Counted from the first letter of the stretch, positions 1 to 5,880 are shown. The stretch: 6,019 bases of DNA from an uncultured bacterium (GCA_900314375.1 OMVC01000148.1:1-6019); one strand, 5' to 3'. The notes: generated from the sequence alone by a model not told the origin. Made by a program: numbers and translations.

Positions 1-72
1 GTAATATAAATTTGAACCAATATAGATATGACTTCTGAAATAATATACCTAAACAATAAAACGTTAAAGAAA

Positions 73-101
73 AAGACAAACTCATAAATATATGATATAA
101 T
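73..101 (+). promoter_or_regulatory. Sigma-70-type promoter of the Lrp-aminotransferase operon
   Basis: A perfect -10 box TATAAT lies at 96-101. A partial -35 (AAGACA, 4 of 6 matches to TTGACA) lies at 73-78, with an ideal 17-base spacer. Transcription would start near 108, directly before the ribosome binding site AAAGGAG at 109-115, which is 6 bases from the ATG at 122. The 5' leader would thus be only about 14 bases, leaving no room for a riboswitch or attenuator. Regulation would have to act on the promoter itself, as expected for an autoregulated Lrp-type gene. The rest of 1-121 is AT-rich with no gene visible. Confidence 0.6.
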
Positions 102-121
102 TACTTTCAAAGGAGTAGTTT

Positions 122-604
122 ATGAGAGAAGAATTGCTATCTATTATAGAAAAAAACAGTCGTATCGGTTTAAATGAACTTGCCATCATGTTAGGTAAAG
201 ACGAAATTGAAGTAGCTAATGAAATTGCAAAATTGGAAGAAGAAAGAATTATTTGCGGTTATCATACCTTGATAGATTGGGAAAAAACTTCAATAGAAAA
301 AGTGACTGCGCTCATTGAGGTCCGTGTAACTCCGCAAAGAGGACAAGGCTTTGATAAAATCGCGCAAAGAATTTATAATTATCCCGAAGTTAAATCTGTA
401 TATTTAATATCCGGCGGTTTTGATTTACTGGTAACATTAGAAGAAAAAACTTTAAAAGATATTGCGGCTTTTGTTTCGTATAAATTGTCAACATTGGAAA
501 GTATATTAAGTACCGGAACACATTTTATCCTGAAAAAATATAAAGACCACGGCACAATTTTAGATAAACCGGAAGAAGATTCAAGAGAGGTCGTAACCCC
601 ATGA
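122..604 (+). CDS. Lrp/AsnC-family transcriptional regulator
   Basis: A 160-residue DNA-binding regulator of the Lrp/AsnC family, which senses amino acids. Residues 1-50 form the N-terminal helix-turn-helix (a REELLSIIEKNSRIGLNELA-type first part, then a recognition region ending in the family's 'I.GY' wing). Residues about 62-138 match the RAM/effector-binding domain, with the glycine turn GGFDLLV at 98-104 that lines the ligand site in the family. A charged tail of about 20 residues follows. Length fits the family (about 150-165). The ATG is preceded by a strong AAAGGAG. The stop overlaps the next start (ATGA at 601-604), so the two genes are translationally coupled. By analogy with Bacillus AlaR (YugG), which controls the adjacent alanine transaminase, it probably regulates this operon; the specific ligand is inferred, not visible. 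Confidence 0.92.
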   Translation: MREELLSIIEKNSRIGLNELAIMLGKDEIEVANEIAKLEEERIICGYHTLIDWEKTSIEKVTALIEVRVTPQRGQGFDKIAQRIYNYPEVKSVYLISGGFDLLVTLEEKTLKDIAAFVSYKLSTLESILSTGTHFILKKYKDHGTILDKPEEDSREVVTP

Positions 605-1764
605 GAAACTTCTTATCAGATAAAATACAAGAAGTAAAACCTTCAGGTATCAGAAAATTCTTTGATATTGTTAGTGAAATGAAAGATGCTATTTCACTTG
701 GTGTCGGAGAACCCGATTTTGATACCCCCTGGCATATACGAGAAGAAGGTATATATGCGTTTGAAAAAGGAAGAACTTTTTACACCTCAAATTCAGGTCT
801 AAAACCTTTAAGAGAAGAAATTTCAAGTTATATAAAAAGATCTCAAAATATTGAATATAACCCGAATGATGAGATTTTGGTAACTGTCGGAGGCTCAGAA
901 GCAATAGACATTGGTTTAAGAGCAATTTTAAATGACGGAGATGAAGTTATTATCCCACAACCGTCTTATGTTTCTTATGCACCTTGCTCATATCTTGCAG
1001 GCGGCAAAAATGTTATAATTGATTTAAAAGAAGAAAACCATTTTAAATTAACCCCTCAAGAGCTCGAAAATGCAATTACGGATAAAACAAAAGTTTTGAT
1101 TTTGCCATTCCCTAATAATCCGACAGGCGCGATTATGGAACGGGAAGATTTAGAAAAAATTTCTAAAATTATTATAGATAAAGATATTTTTGTAATGTCT
1201 GATGAAATATACTCCGAATTAACTTATGATAAAAAACATGTTTCAATAGCAAGCATAGAAGGCATGAAGGAACGAACGCTCTTGATAAACGGTTTTTCAA
1301 AGGCTTATGCAATGACAGGCTGGCGTTTGGGATATGCGTGTGCGCCTTCTGCACTTATTAAACAAATGACAAAAATACACCAATTTGCTATAATGTGCGC
1401 TCCTACAATCAGCCAATATGCCGCTGTTGAAGCTTTAAAAAACGGGGATGATGATGTAAAAATGATGCGCCAATCATACAATCAACGCAGAAGATTTTTG
1501 CTTAATAAATTTAGAGAAATGGGTTTGAAATGCTTTGAACCCCACGGTGCGTTTTATGTATTTCCTTGCATAAAGGAATTTGGGATGACAAGTGAAGAAT
1601 TTGCAACGCGCCTGCTGCAGGAGCAAAAAGTTGCGGCAGTGCCGGGGACAGCGTTTGGAGATAGCGGAGAAGGCTACTTAAGAATATCTTATGCTTATTC
1701 TATTGAAAAATTAAAAACTGCTATGGAAAGACTCGAAAAATTCATTAATGAATTAAGAAAATAA
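601..1764 (+). CDS. PLP-dependent class I/II aminotransferase, AlaT (YugH)-like
   Basis: A 387-residue cytoplasmic aminotransferase of fold type I, full length for the family. Visible motifs in order: GEPDF (36-40) near the substrate entrance; PNNPTG (171-176), whose Asn contacts the cofactor; SDEIYSELTY (200-209), with the Asp that pairs with the pyridine nitrogen (D201) and the Tyr that contacts its oxygen (Y204); SKAYAMTGWRLGY (233-245), with the Schiff-base lysine K234; and R361 in YLRISYA, the carboxylate-binding arginine. All key residues are present, so it should be active. The segments GEPDFDTPW, GMKERT and KIHQFAIMCAP resemble what I recall of Bacillus YugH/AlaT more than PatA or AspC. 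The Lrp-type gene fused to it by a 4-base overlap matches the alaR-alaT layout. Alanine/pyruvate-2-oxoglutarate transamination is therefore the best guess; aspartate or aromatic amino acid use remains possible. Confidence 0.93.
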   Translation: MRNFLSDKIQEVKPSGIRKFFDIVSEMKDAISLGVGEPDFDTPWHIREEGIYAFEKGRTFYTSNSGLKPLREEISSYIKRSQNIEYNPNDEILVTVGGSEAIDIGLRAILNDGDEVIIPQPSYVSYAPCSYLAGGKNVIIDLKEENHFKLTPQELENAITDKTKVLILPFPNNPTGAIMEREDLEKISKIIIDKDIFVMSDEIYSELTYDKKHVSIASIEGMKERTLLINGFSKAYAMTGWRLGYACAPSALIKQMTKIHQFAIMCAPTISQYAAVEALKNGDDDVKMMRQSYNQRRRFLLNKFREMGLKCFEPHGAFYVFPCIKEFGMTSEEFATRLLQEQKVAAVPGTAFGDSGEGYLRISYAYSIEKLKTAMERLEKFINELRK

Positions 1765-1768
1765 AATA

Positions 1769-3160
1769 TTATGGGGAGTATAAATTGCTTATATTCAATT
1801 TTAACGGATGCTTACTATCTTTTGTAAGGTTTTCTACCGTATATGCAAAATCTTCAATATAAGATCTCCTTAATCCAATTTCCTTAAATACGCCATTCTT
1901 ATATAAGAGAATAAGCTTATCTACATATTTCTGAATATTTTCCCTTGATTGCGGCTTTTTTTCTATCCAATCTGCGAAACACATATTAGATTTTTCGGAA
2001 TTTATACCCTTAGAACATAACCCGTAGTTACCTAAAGTAGAAACCCCGCCATTATTTTCAGCTTTCAAGTGGTCTACCGAACAAACCGCCTCAGAAAACA
2101 AATCGTATCCTATTTTACTCCCAGTACTTCCTGAAACTTTTACAATAAATGCGGACACATCGTCTTTGGCTCTGGGTAAACTTACAGCAATATCATGAAG
2201 CTCATGCGCTAAAGCCTTATCATCTAATGTATCAGTAATTTTATCCAAATCATGGATAAACGGTTTTCGTTTAAAAGGAGCATAGGTAGGGAATCCGTAT
2301 ATTCTAGCCCTTACATCCTGAAACAATTCTATTAATTCTTTATTATCACTCAATGGTGATGTCTTAAAATATTCCTCAATTTTATTAAGTTTACTTGCAT
2401 TACTTTTTATTACAAATGCGGATTTTTGATTTCTTACATATTTTTTTAATTTAAAATTTTTTACGACTAAACGTGATGTGGGTTTTCCGGATGGAAACAG
2501 ATAAGATGCCAACCGTTTTATTTTATTTATTGCAGCTAATTTTTTTTGGTCATTTTTACTTTCAATTTCACTTGCTATTCGCGACAATTTATAACGAAAT
2601 TCTTTTTCACTAAAAGGCAATACGACAGGATTATTTTCTATCTTTTTAGAAGTGACATCCATCAATTTCATAAATTCATTAAATCTGTCTGTTGGCATCT
2701 TACAAGCAACCTGAATCAACTTTTCAAAAATAGGCTGCTGTTTTGACAATAATTCTTTTTCATATTTCGGTTTGATTCTTTTTATAATCGTTTCCAATGT
2801 ATCCTGCGGTGTTTTTTTAGCTTCCTGCTCAAGAATTTCATACACCTGAAATTCAACATTTCCTAAAGTTTTTTTGCTATGCCTTGTAACATGCAATATT
2901 TGCTTTATCGATTTTGAAAACAAATCTGACTGTTGCCATTGTTCAAACTTTTTTGCATCCAGCATCAATCTTCCGGTATACATATCAGTGACACCGTATG
3001 AAGCCAGTTTTTTCAATTTCTGGGCGCCGTGCCTTACTCCGGTGAAAGCTATTGTATCACATGACGGTACAGGCAAGCAACATCTGTTACTGTTTACCCG
3101 ATTATTATATGTAGTATACTTTACTTGTACTAAATTTATACCTATAGGATTTATACTCAT
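1769..3160 (-). CDS. Uncharacterised Lys-rich protein with an HNH-nuclease-like C-terminal motif
   Basis: A 463-residue protein that I do not recognise as a named family. The N-terminus has a low-complexity leader (about 1-35), then IAFTGVRHGAQKLKKLASYG (about 37-56) and DMYTGRLM (59-66). The latter is spaced like the 'C.yCG..M' zinc knuckle of HNH proteins but has no cysteines. Residues about 70-340 are mostly helical, basic and Lys-rich, with no membrane segment. Residues 361-393 (DNA 1982-2080) read SVDHL...GG...GNYGLCSKGINSEKSN. This matches the HNH pattern DH-x-GG-x-N-x-C-x-N-x-K, with D363, H364, N378, N387 and K390 kept, but only one cysteine (C382). There is no signal peptide. The start at 3160 is ATG; the only purine-rich site, AGGGG at 3173-3177, is 12 bases away, so initiation looks weak. 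The stop is 4 bases from the convergent aminotransferase stop. A metal-dependent nuclease is inferred only; a structural or binding role is equally possible. Confidence 0.6.
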   Translation of the reverse strand: MSINPIGINLVQVKYTTYNNRVNSNRCCLPVPSCDTIAFTGVRHGAQKLKKLASYGVTDMYTGRLMLDAKKFEQWQQSDLFSKSIKQILHVTRHSKKTLGNVEFQVYEILEQEAKKTPQDTLETIIKRIKPKYEKELLSKQQPIFEKLIQVACKMPTDRFNEFMKLMDVTSKKIENNPVVLPFSEKEFRYKLSRIASEIESKNDQKKLAAINKIKRLASYLFPSGKPTSRLVVKNFKLKKYVRNQKSAFVIKSNASKLNKIEEYFKTSPLSDNKELIELFQDVRARIYGFPTYAPFKRKPFIHDLDKITDTLDDKALAHELHDIAVSLPRAKDDVSAFIVKVSGSTGSKIGYDLFSEAVCSVDHLKAENNGGVSTLGNYGLCSKGINSEKSNMCFADWIEKKPQSRENIQKYVDKLILLYKNGVFKEIGLRRSYIEDFAYTVENLTKDSKHPLKLNISNLYSP

Positions 3161-3192
3161 ATTATAATAAAGCCCCTGATTTTATTTTTTGC

Positions 3193-3208
3193 TTTTTATT
3201 AATAAAAA
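3193..3208. repeat. Perfect all-A/T palindrome between two - strand genes
   Basis: TTTTTATTAATAAAAA is a perfect 16-base palindrome in the 52-base gap after the WG-repeat gene. As RNA it would make a weak hairpin without G-C pairs, so it is at best a poor terminator for that gene. The downstream HNH-like gene may be partly read through from the WG-repeat gene. A poor -10 candidate (TAAAAT, 3179-3184 on the - strand) is the only other promoter hint here. Confidence 0.3.
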
Positions 3209-3212
3209 TTTA

Positions 3213-4121
3213 CTAATTCATTTTTCTTCTCAAATCATTACGGAAATCCGTTAATGGACCTGAATTTGGGTTTCTTATAATTTGAAAATACTTCCTTGCG
3301 TATGTAAAAGGATATTTTGGCAACCAAGTGAACTTTTTGTATATAGATATAGTGTCCGCGCCATGAGAAAGCATAAGTTCATCAATCGTTTCTTCGTGCG
3401 CCGGAGATATAGAAGATATCAGTTTTATGATATAATCAGACAAAGTCAAAACCGAATACCCTGAAACGACACCGGTATCTTTTACGAATTTGTATAAATC
3501 AATCCCTTCCGTGTTATATATATTAGTAAATGCATCTTCAGGTAAAGTCAAAGTTTGAGCATTCACCTGCTCAATTTGGTACCACTCGCCTTTGTATAAT
3601 ATACGCATAACATTTCTGGATGGCATATAAATATCATCATAATTGTTTTCTAAAATTGTTTTCCCATCAAATCCGATAATGCCGTATTTGTAATTTTTAT
3701 AAGTTAAAAACATTTGTCCGAATAATATGTCTATTTTGGAATATTTGTGGGGTATAAGTAATTCTCCAAACTCATTATATAACCCGTAATCCGTATCATT
3801 GCCGAGCTTTGCATATTTGCCGAGTAATCTGTCCGCATGGCGGTATTTTGTATCAATAATTACATTGCCTACTTCATCTGTTATCCCGAATTTGTCGTTT
3901 TTACCCTGTACAAGCCAAGTATGGTAGCCTATTCGTATCATTTTTTTATAAATAGGTTCGGTTAAAATTTCCCCGTTACAATCTTTCAAGCCCCATTTCT
4001 CATTTTCGGAGTATAAAATAACATCATCATTGGTAATTCCGTCAGACGGGGACGGCGCAGAAGCAAATACCTGCGAAACTAATATTAACAATAACCCTAA
4101 TACAACAAACCATTTTTTCAT
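3213..4121 (-). CDS. Secreted WG-repeat protein
   Basis: A 302-residue exported protein. Residues 1-22 are a clear signal peptide: MKK, a hydrophobic stretch, then VFASA with cleavage after A20 or A22. Four WG-type repeats of about 33-34 residues follow, with cores EKWGLKDCNGEIL (41-53), DKFGITDEVGNVI (77-89), TDYGLYNEFGELL (110-122) and YKYGIIGFDGKTI (145-157). Each is followed by 'P/D.Y..', the form of the WG/KWG beta repeat, so a small beta-rich repeat domain is likely. A possible fifth, decayed copy starts near 176 (YKGEWYQIEQ). The last 110 residues are a separate domain I do not recognise. The longer reading from a TTG at 4157 is rejected: it starts inside the neighbour's terminator and hides the signal peptide. 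No Shine-Dalgarno site precedes the ATG. The role is unknown; WG proteins are often surface or periplasmic. Confidence 0.82.
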   Translation of the reverse strand: MKKWFVVLGLLLILVSQVFASAPSPSDGITNDDVILYSENEKWGLKDCNGEILTEPIYKKMIRIGYHTWLVQGKNDKFGITDEVGNVIIDTKYRHADRLLGKYAKLGNDTDYGLYNEFGELLIPHKYSKIDILFGQMFLTYKNYKYGIIGFDGKTILENNYDDIYMPSRNVMRILYKGEWYQIEQVNAQTLTLPEDAFTNIYNTEGIDLYKFVKDTGVVSGYSVLTLSDYIIKLISSISPAHEETIDELMLSHGADTISIYKKFTWLPKYPFTYARKYFQIIRNPNSGPLTDFRNDLRRKMN

Positions 4122-4127
4122 ATTTTG

Positions 4128-4157
4128 ATTATAACATAATAACGTAATATAAAACAA
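4128..4157 (-). promoter_or_regulatory. Extended -10 promoter of the WG-repeat gene, possibly leaderless
   Basis: Read on the - strand, TGTTATAAT (4136 down to 4128) is a full extended -10 element. TTGTTT (4157 down to 4152), 18 bases upstream, is a half-matching -35. The expected start, about 7 bases after the -10, is the A or the base before the A of the ATG at 4121. There is no ribosome binding site between them. The -35 lies in the T-rich tail of the upstream operon's terminator, so the two signals are packed together. Confidence 0.5.
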
Positions 4158-4184
4158 ATCCTCTCTTGTATAAAGAGAGGATTT
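4156..4184 (-). terminator. Rho-independent terminator of the anti-sigma/sigma/CpxP-like operon
   Basis: A perfect 12-bp stem (AAATCCTCTCTT at 4156-4167 with AAGAGAGGATTT at 4173-4184) encloses a 5-base loop. It begins 14 bases after the stop of the CpxP-like gene. On the - strand the stem is followed by TTTGTTTT, a usable U-tract. On the + strand it ends in TTTTT, so it could work in both directions, although no + strand gene precedes it. It separates the stress operon from the WG-repeat gene. Confidence 0.85.
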
Positions 4185-4198
4185 TTAAGTGAGAGAAA

Positions 4199-4699
4199 TT
4201 ATTCAAACAGAGGTTTCTTTTCAGGGAAAGCAAACATTTTTGGCGGATGATTTTTTCTGAATTTTTCGCGCCCTTCAGCCTTCATTTTTTCTAATTCGGC
4301 TTTTTGTTTTTTGTTTAAGATTTTTTCAAATTCTTTTCCGTTTTCTTTTCTTATAGCATCTGCTTTTTGACGTAAGTCTTTTAATTCTTCTTTGATAGGA
4401 GCTATTTTTGCAGTCTTTTCTTCTTCTGTAAGGGTTGTTGAATCTTTGATTTCTTTTAATTCTTTAAATTTAGCTTTAGTTTTTTCCATAATAGGTTTCA
4501 TTTGTTCGTGACCTTTTTGGTGGATGGCTTTTGCTTTTTCTTTTTGTTTGTCAGTCAAATTCAAACGATTTTCAAAATCACGTTTAATTTTTTCTTTACC
4601 GCATTTTTGGCAAGGCGCTTTTGCGTTTTGTTCTGATGCATAAGCAGAACCGATACTCAATAATGATACCATCAATAATAGTGTTAAAATTCTTTTCAT
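4199..4699 (-). CDS. Exported CpxP/Spy-like (LTxxQ-motif) periplasmic protein
   Basis: A 166-residue protein with a signal peptide (MKRILTLLLMVSLLSIGSAYA, cleaved after A21 at the AYA site). The mature part is almost wholly helical and highly charged. Two LTxxQ-type motifs are visible: LTDKQKEKA (48-56) and LNKKQKAEL (128-136). They are spaced as in the CpxP/Spy/ZraP/CnrX superfamily, which forms a cradle of long helices and acts as a periplasmic chaperone or metal sensor. A CQKC pair at 30-33 near the mature N-terminus could bind metal or form a disulfide. ATG 4699 is chosen because AAAGGTG precedes it at a normal distance; the GTG at 4708 lies inside that ribosome binding site. It is the third gene of the operon, 19 bases after the sigma factor stop, so it is probably an output or sensor of that regulatory pair. 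Family assignment is from motif and composition only. Confidence 0.78.
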   Translation of the reverse strand: MKRILTLLLMVSLLSIGSAYASEQNAKAPCQKCGKEKIKRDFENRLNLTDKQKEKAKAIHQKGHEQMKPIMEKTKAKFKELKEIKDSTTLTEEEKTAKIAPIKEELKDLRQKADAIRKENGKEFEKILNKKQKAELEKMKAEGREKFRKNHPPKMFAFPEKKPLFE

Positions 4700-4718
4700 A
4701 GTTGTCACCTTTCTTTTT

Positions 4719-5222
4719 TTATGTATCTAATAAATCTTTTAGTTGAATTGCCAATTCTTTTTTTGCATTGAATATTCTTGATTTAACGGTTCCGAGAGGA
4801 CATTTTAATTTTTTTGCGCATTCTTCGTAGGAATAACCGTCTATTTCGCAAAGCATTATTACTTCTTTGAATTTTGGTTTTAAGCCGTTTATGGCTTTTA
4901 TTATTTGTTTTTGTCTTTCAAGCTTGATAACTTTGTTTTCAGGTGTAATTGAGTTGTTTTTTATATTATTTATGACTTCTTCATCAGAAGTTGATGAACT
5001 TATCATTTTGTGGTAGGAGGATTTCAAATAATCAAGCGAAGTATTCTTTGCAATCATTGATATCCAGCTTTTTAATGAACCTCGTTCGGAATATTTATCA
5101 GAATTTTTAAGTATCTTCAGATAAACTTCTTGTTCCAAATCTTCATTTTCTTCTTTTGTAATAAGTCTTATTATATTTTTAATATTTTGCTTATGATTAT
5201 TTATCAGTTTATTAAAATCCAT
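4719..5222 (-). CDS. ECF-type RNA polymerase sigma factor (sigma-70 family)
   Basis: A 167-residue alternative sigma factor with only the two ECF domains. Region 2 spans about 5-70 (DLEQEVYLKILKNSDKY at 28-44 for core binding, then GSLKSWISMIAKNTSLDYLK for -10 recognition). A variable Ser/Asn-rich linker covers about 71-100. Region 4 spans about 104-157, with LKPKFKEVIMLCEIDGYSY and the helix-turn-helix EECAKKLKCPLGTVKSRI (133-150) that reads the -35. Length is normal for ECF factors, and no extra C-terminal domain is present. The ATG directly follows the anti-sigma stop (TAGATG), without a good ribosome binding site, so translation is coupled to the anti-sigma gene. This tends to keep the two proteins in proportion. 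Which genes it controls cannot be read here, other than a possible autoregulatory site upstream of the operon. Confidence 0.94.
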   Translation of the reverse strand: MDFNKLINNHKQNIKNIIRLITKEENEDLEQEVYLKILKNSDKYSERGSLKSWISMIAKNTSLDYLKSSYHKMISSSTSDEEVINNIKNNSITPENKVIKLERQKQIIKAINGLKPKFKEVIMLCEIDGYSYEECAKKLKCPLGTVKSRIFNAKKELAIQLKDLLDT

Positions 5223-5567
5223 CTATTCAACCATAATTAGACCGTACGAATCAACAGGCAGTCCCAAATCTTCGGCACTTAATACCTGTCCGTAGGTCAG
5301 TGTATCCGTTATATCAGTGTTTGTACTCAATATTCCGACAGTTGCACCGCAGAATATGAATAACAAAAGCGTACACGCAATTTTTGCAATCTTAAATTTA
5401 CGTCTTTGCTTTTTATAATAAGGTTTTACTTCTTGAATTAAAGCTGACACCTTATCCATTTCATCCTGTACTGCTGCGCAATCAGGGCAGGCTGAAATGT
5501 GTTCATCAAGTTCTTCCTGATTTCTAAACATAAATAATGATTCGTATTTTGTGCATTTTTTATTCAT
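5223..5567 (-). CDS. Membrane-anchored zinc-finger anti-sigma factor
   Basis: A 114-residue, single-pass membrane protein. The cytoplasmic part (1-61) contains HISACPDC (23-30), the H-x3-C-x2-C core of zinc-binding anti-sigma (ZAS, zf-HC2) domains with H23, C27 and C30; C5 may be a fourth ligand. A basic stretch KKQRRK (52-57) precedes one hydrophobic segment at about 62-80, so the N-terminus should be inside. The outer tail is short, about 34 residues, too small for an enzyme-like sensor domain. AAAGGA (5576-5581) stands 8 bases before the ATG. The gene is first in the operon, ahead of the sigma factor, the reverse of the more usual sigma-first order. By family knowledge it would sequester the sigma factor until a signal releases it. 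The signal is unknown; the CpxP-like third gene makes envelope or metal stress likely. Confidence 0.87.
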   Translation of the reverse strand: MNKKCTKYESLFMFRNQEELDEHISACPDCAAVQDEMDKVSALIQEVKPYYKKQRRKFKIAKIACTLLLFIFCGATVGILSTNTDITDTLTYGQVLSAEDLGLPVDSYGLIMVE

Positions 5568-5587
5568 AGTTTTTGTCCTTTACATGT

Positions 5588-5617
5588 ATTATAACGAGTT
5601 TGAATAAAAAAAGTTCA
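5588..5617 (-). promoter_or_regulatory. Promoter of the anti-sigma/sigma operon: TATAAT box overlapping an ECF-like element
   Basis: On the - strand TGAAC (5617 down to 5613) is followed after 16 bases by CGTT (5596 down to 5593). This matches the general ECF promoter plan of an 'AAC' -35 and a 'CGT' -10 with a 16-base gap. A perfect TATAAT (5593 down to 5588) overlaps by one base and could serve the main sigma factor, although its own -35 is poor. The start would fall near 5581, at the first base of the ribosome binding site, giving a leader of about 14 bases. Self-activation is inferred. Confidence 0.45.
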
Positions 5618-5658
5618 TTTTTTCATAACATAATTAATATTATAGGAATGTAGGCTCC

Positions 5659-5683
5659 CCCTCTCCTAAAGAATAGGAGAGGG
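5659..5683. repeat. CCCTCTCCTA inverted repeat (hairpin)
   Basis: CCCTCTCCTA (5659-5668) and TAGGAGAGGG (5674-5683) form a perfect 10-bp stem with a 5-base loop (AAGAA). Upstream CTCCCC and downstream GGGGTGAGG allow alternative, longer pairing. C/T-rich against G/A-rich arms of this kind are common in dispersed intergenic repeats of bacteria. It could act as a terminator-like structure only weakly, because no T-tract follows on either strand. Confidence 0.7.
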
Positions 5684-5713
5684 CAGGGGTGAGGTATGAA
5701 CAATTTATACATT

Positions 5714-5743
5714 CCACATTTCTTTGACCGCAAAGAAACGTGG
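5714..5743. repeat. CAAAGAAA inverted repeat with an adjacent direct copy
   Basis: Arms 5714-5726 and 5731-5743 pair at 12 of 13 positions around a 4-base loop ACCG (CCAC-a-TTTCTTTG against CAAAGAAA-c-GTGG). The right arm's GCAAAGAAAC (5730-5739) is repeated directly at 5745-5754, itself flanked by GGAG and CTCC (5742-5745 and 5754-5757). Two nested or alternative hairpins are therefore possible. This resembles a dispersed intergenic repeat rather than a regulatory site. Confidence 0.65.
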
Positions 5744-5766
5744 AGCAAAGAAACTCCTGCCCATCG

Positions 5767-5880
5767 CTCCGTTCACTAATAATTTGTAATGCTCGAATAT
5801 AAAACGGACAACTCGCTATCGCTCAAACAAGTCCGTTTTTGAAGCTTTCTCGCATAACAATTATTGTTCACTTCGCGGAG
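5767..5880. repeat. Composite inverted-repeat structure
   Basis: Three nested pairs of arms are visible. CTCCG (5767-5771) pairs with CGGAG (5876-5880). AATAATTtGTaATGC (5778-5792) pairs with 5852-5865 with one bulge and one mismatch. AAAACGGAC (5801-5809) pairs perfectly with GTCCGTTTT (5831-5839) around a 21-base loop. The inner hairpin ends in TTTTT (5836-5840), so it could end transcripts on the + strand. A separate small palindrome, AACAAT-T-ATTGTT (5856-5868), lies in the right arm. The whole could fold as one RNA or cruciform of about 114 bases. Confidence 0.55.

Noticed and set aside
1782..1802. Possible terminator AAATTG...CAATTTT after the aminotransferase
   Set aside because: Only six A/T-rich pairs with an 8-base loop, lying inside the 3' end of the convergent gene; too weak to call.
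2546..3167. Open frames on the + strand (2546-2746 and 2874-3167)
   Set aside because: They are antisense to the 463-residue gene, have Phe/Cys-rich translations typical of shadow frames, and lack ribosome sites.
4122..4157. Extended N-terminus of the WG-repeat protein from TTG 4157
   Set aside because: The codon lies in the stem and T-tract of the neighbour's terminator, has no ribosome site, and puts 12 odd residues before a perfect signal peptide.
4700..4708. GTG start at 4708 for the CpxP-like gene
   Set aside because: The GTG is part of the AAAGGTG ribosome site that serves ATG 4699.
5696..5779. A 27-codon + strand reading frame (ATG at 5696, TAA at 5777-5779) with AGGGG six bases upstream
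   Set aside because: It runs straight through the CAAAGAAA inverted repeat, and its G-rich 'ribosome site' is part of the CCCTCTCC repeat. The peptide is what the repeat would give by chance.
5851..5880. Resemblance of GCATAACAATT...CTTCGCGG to an integron attC site
   Set aside because: No matching GTTRRRY partner core and no integron integrase in view; the similarity is short and the arms pair with a different partner (5767-5792).
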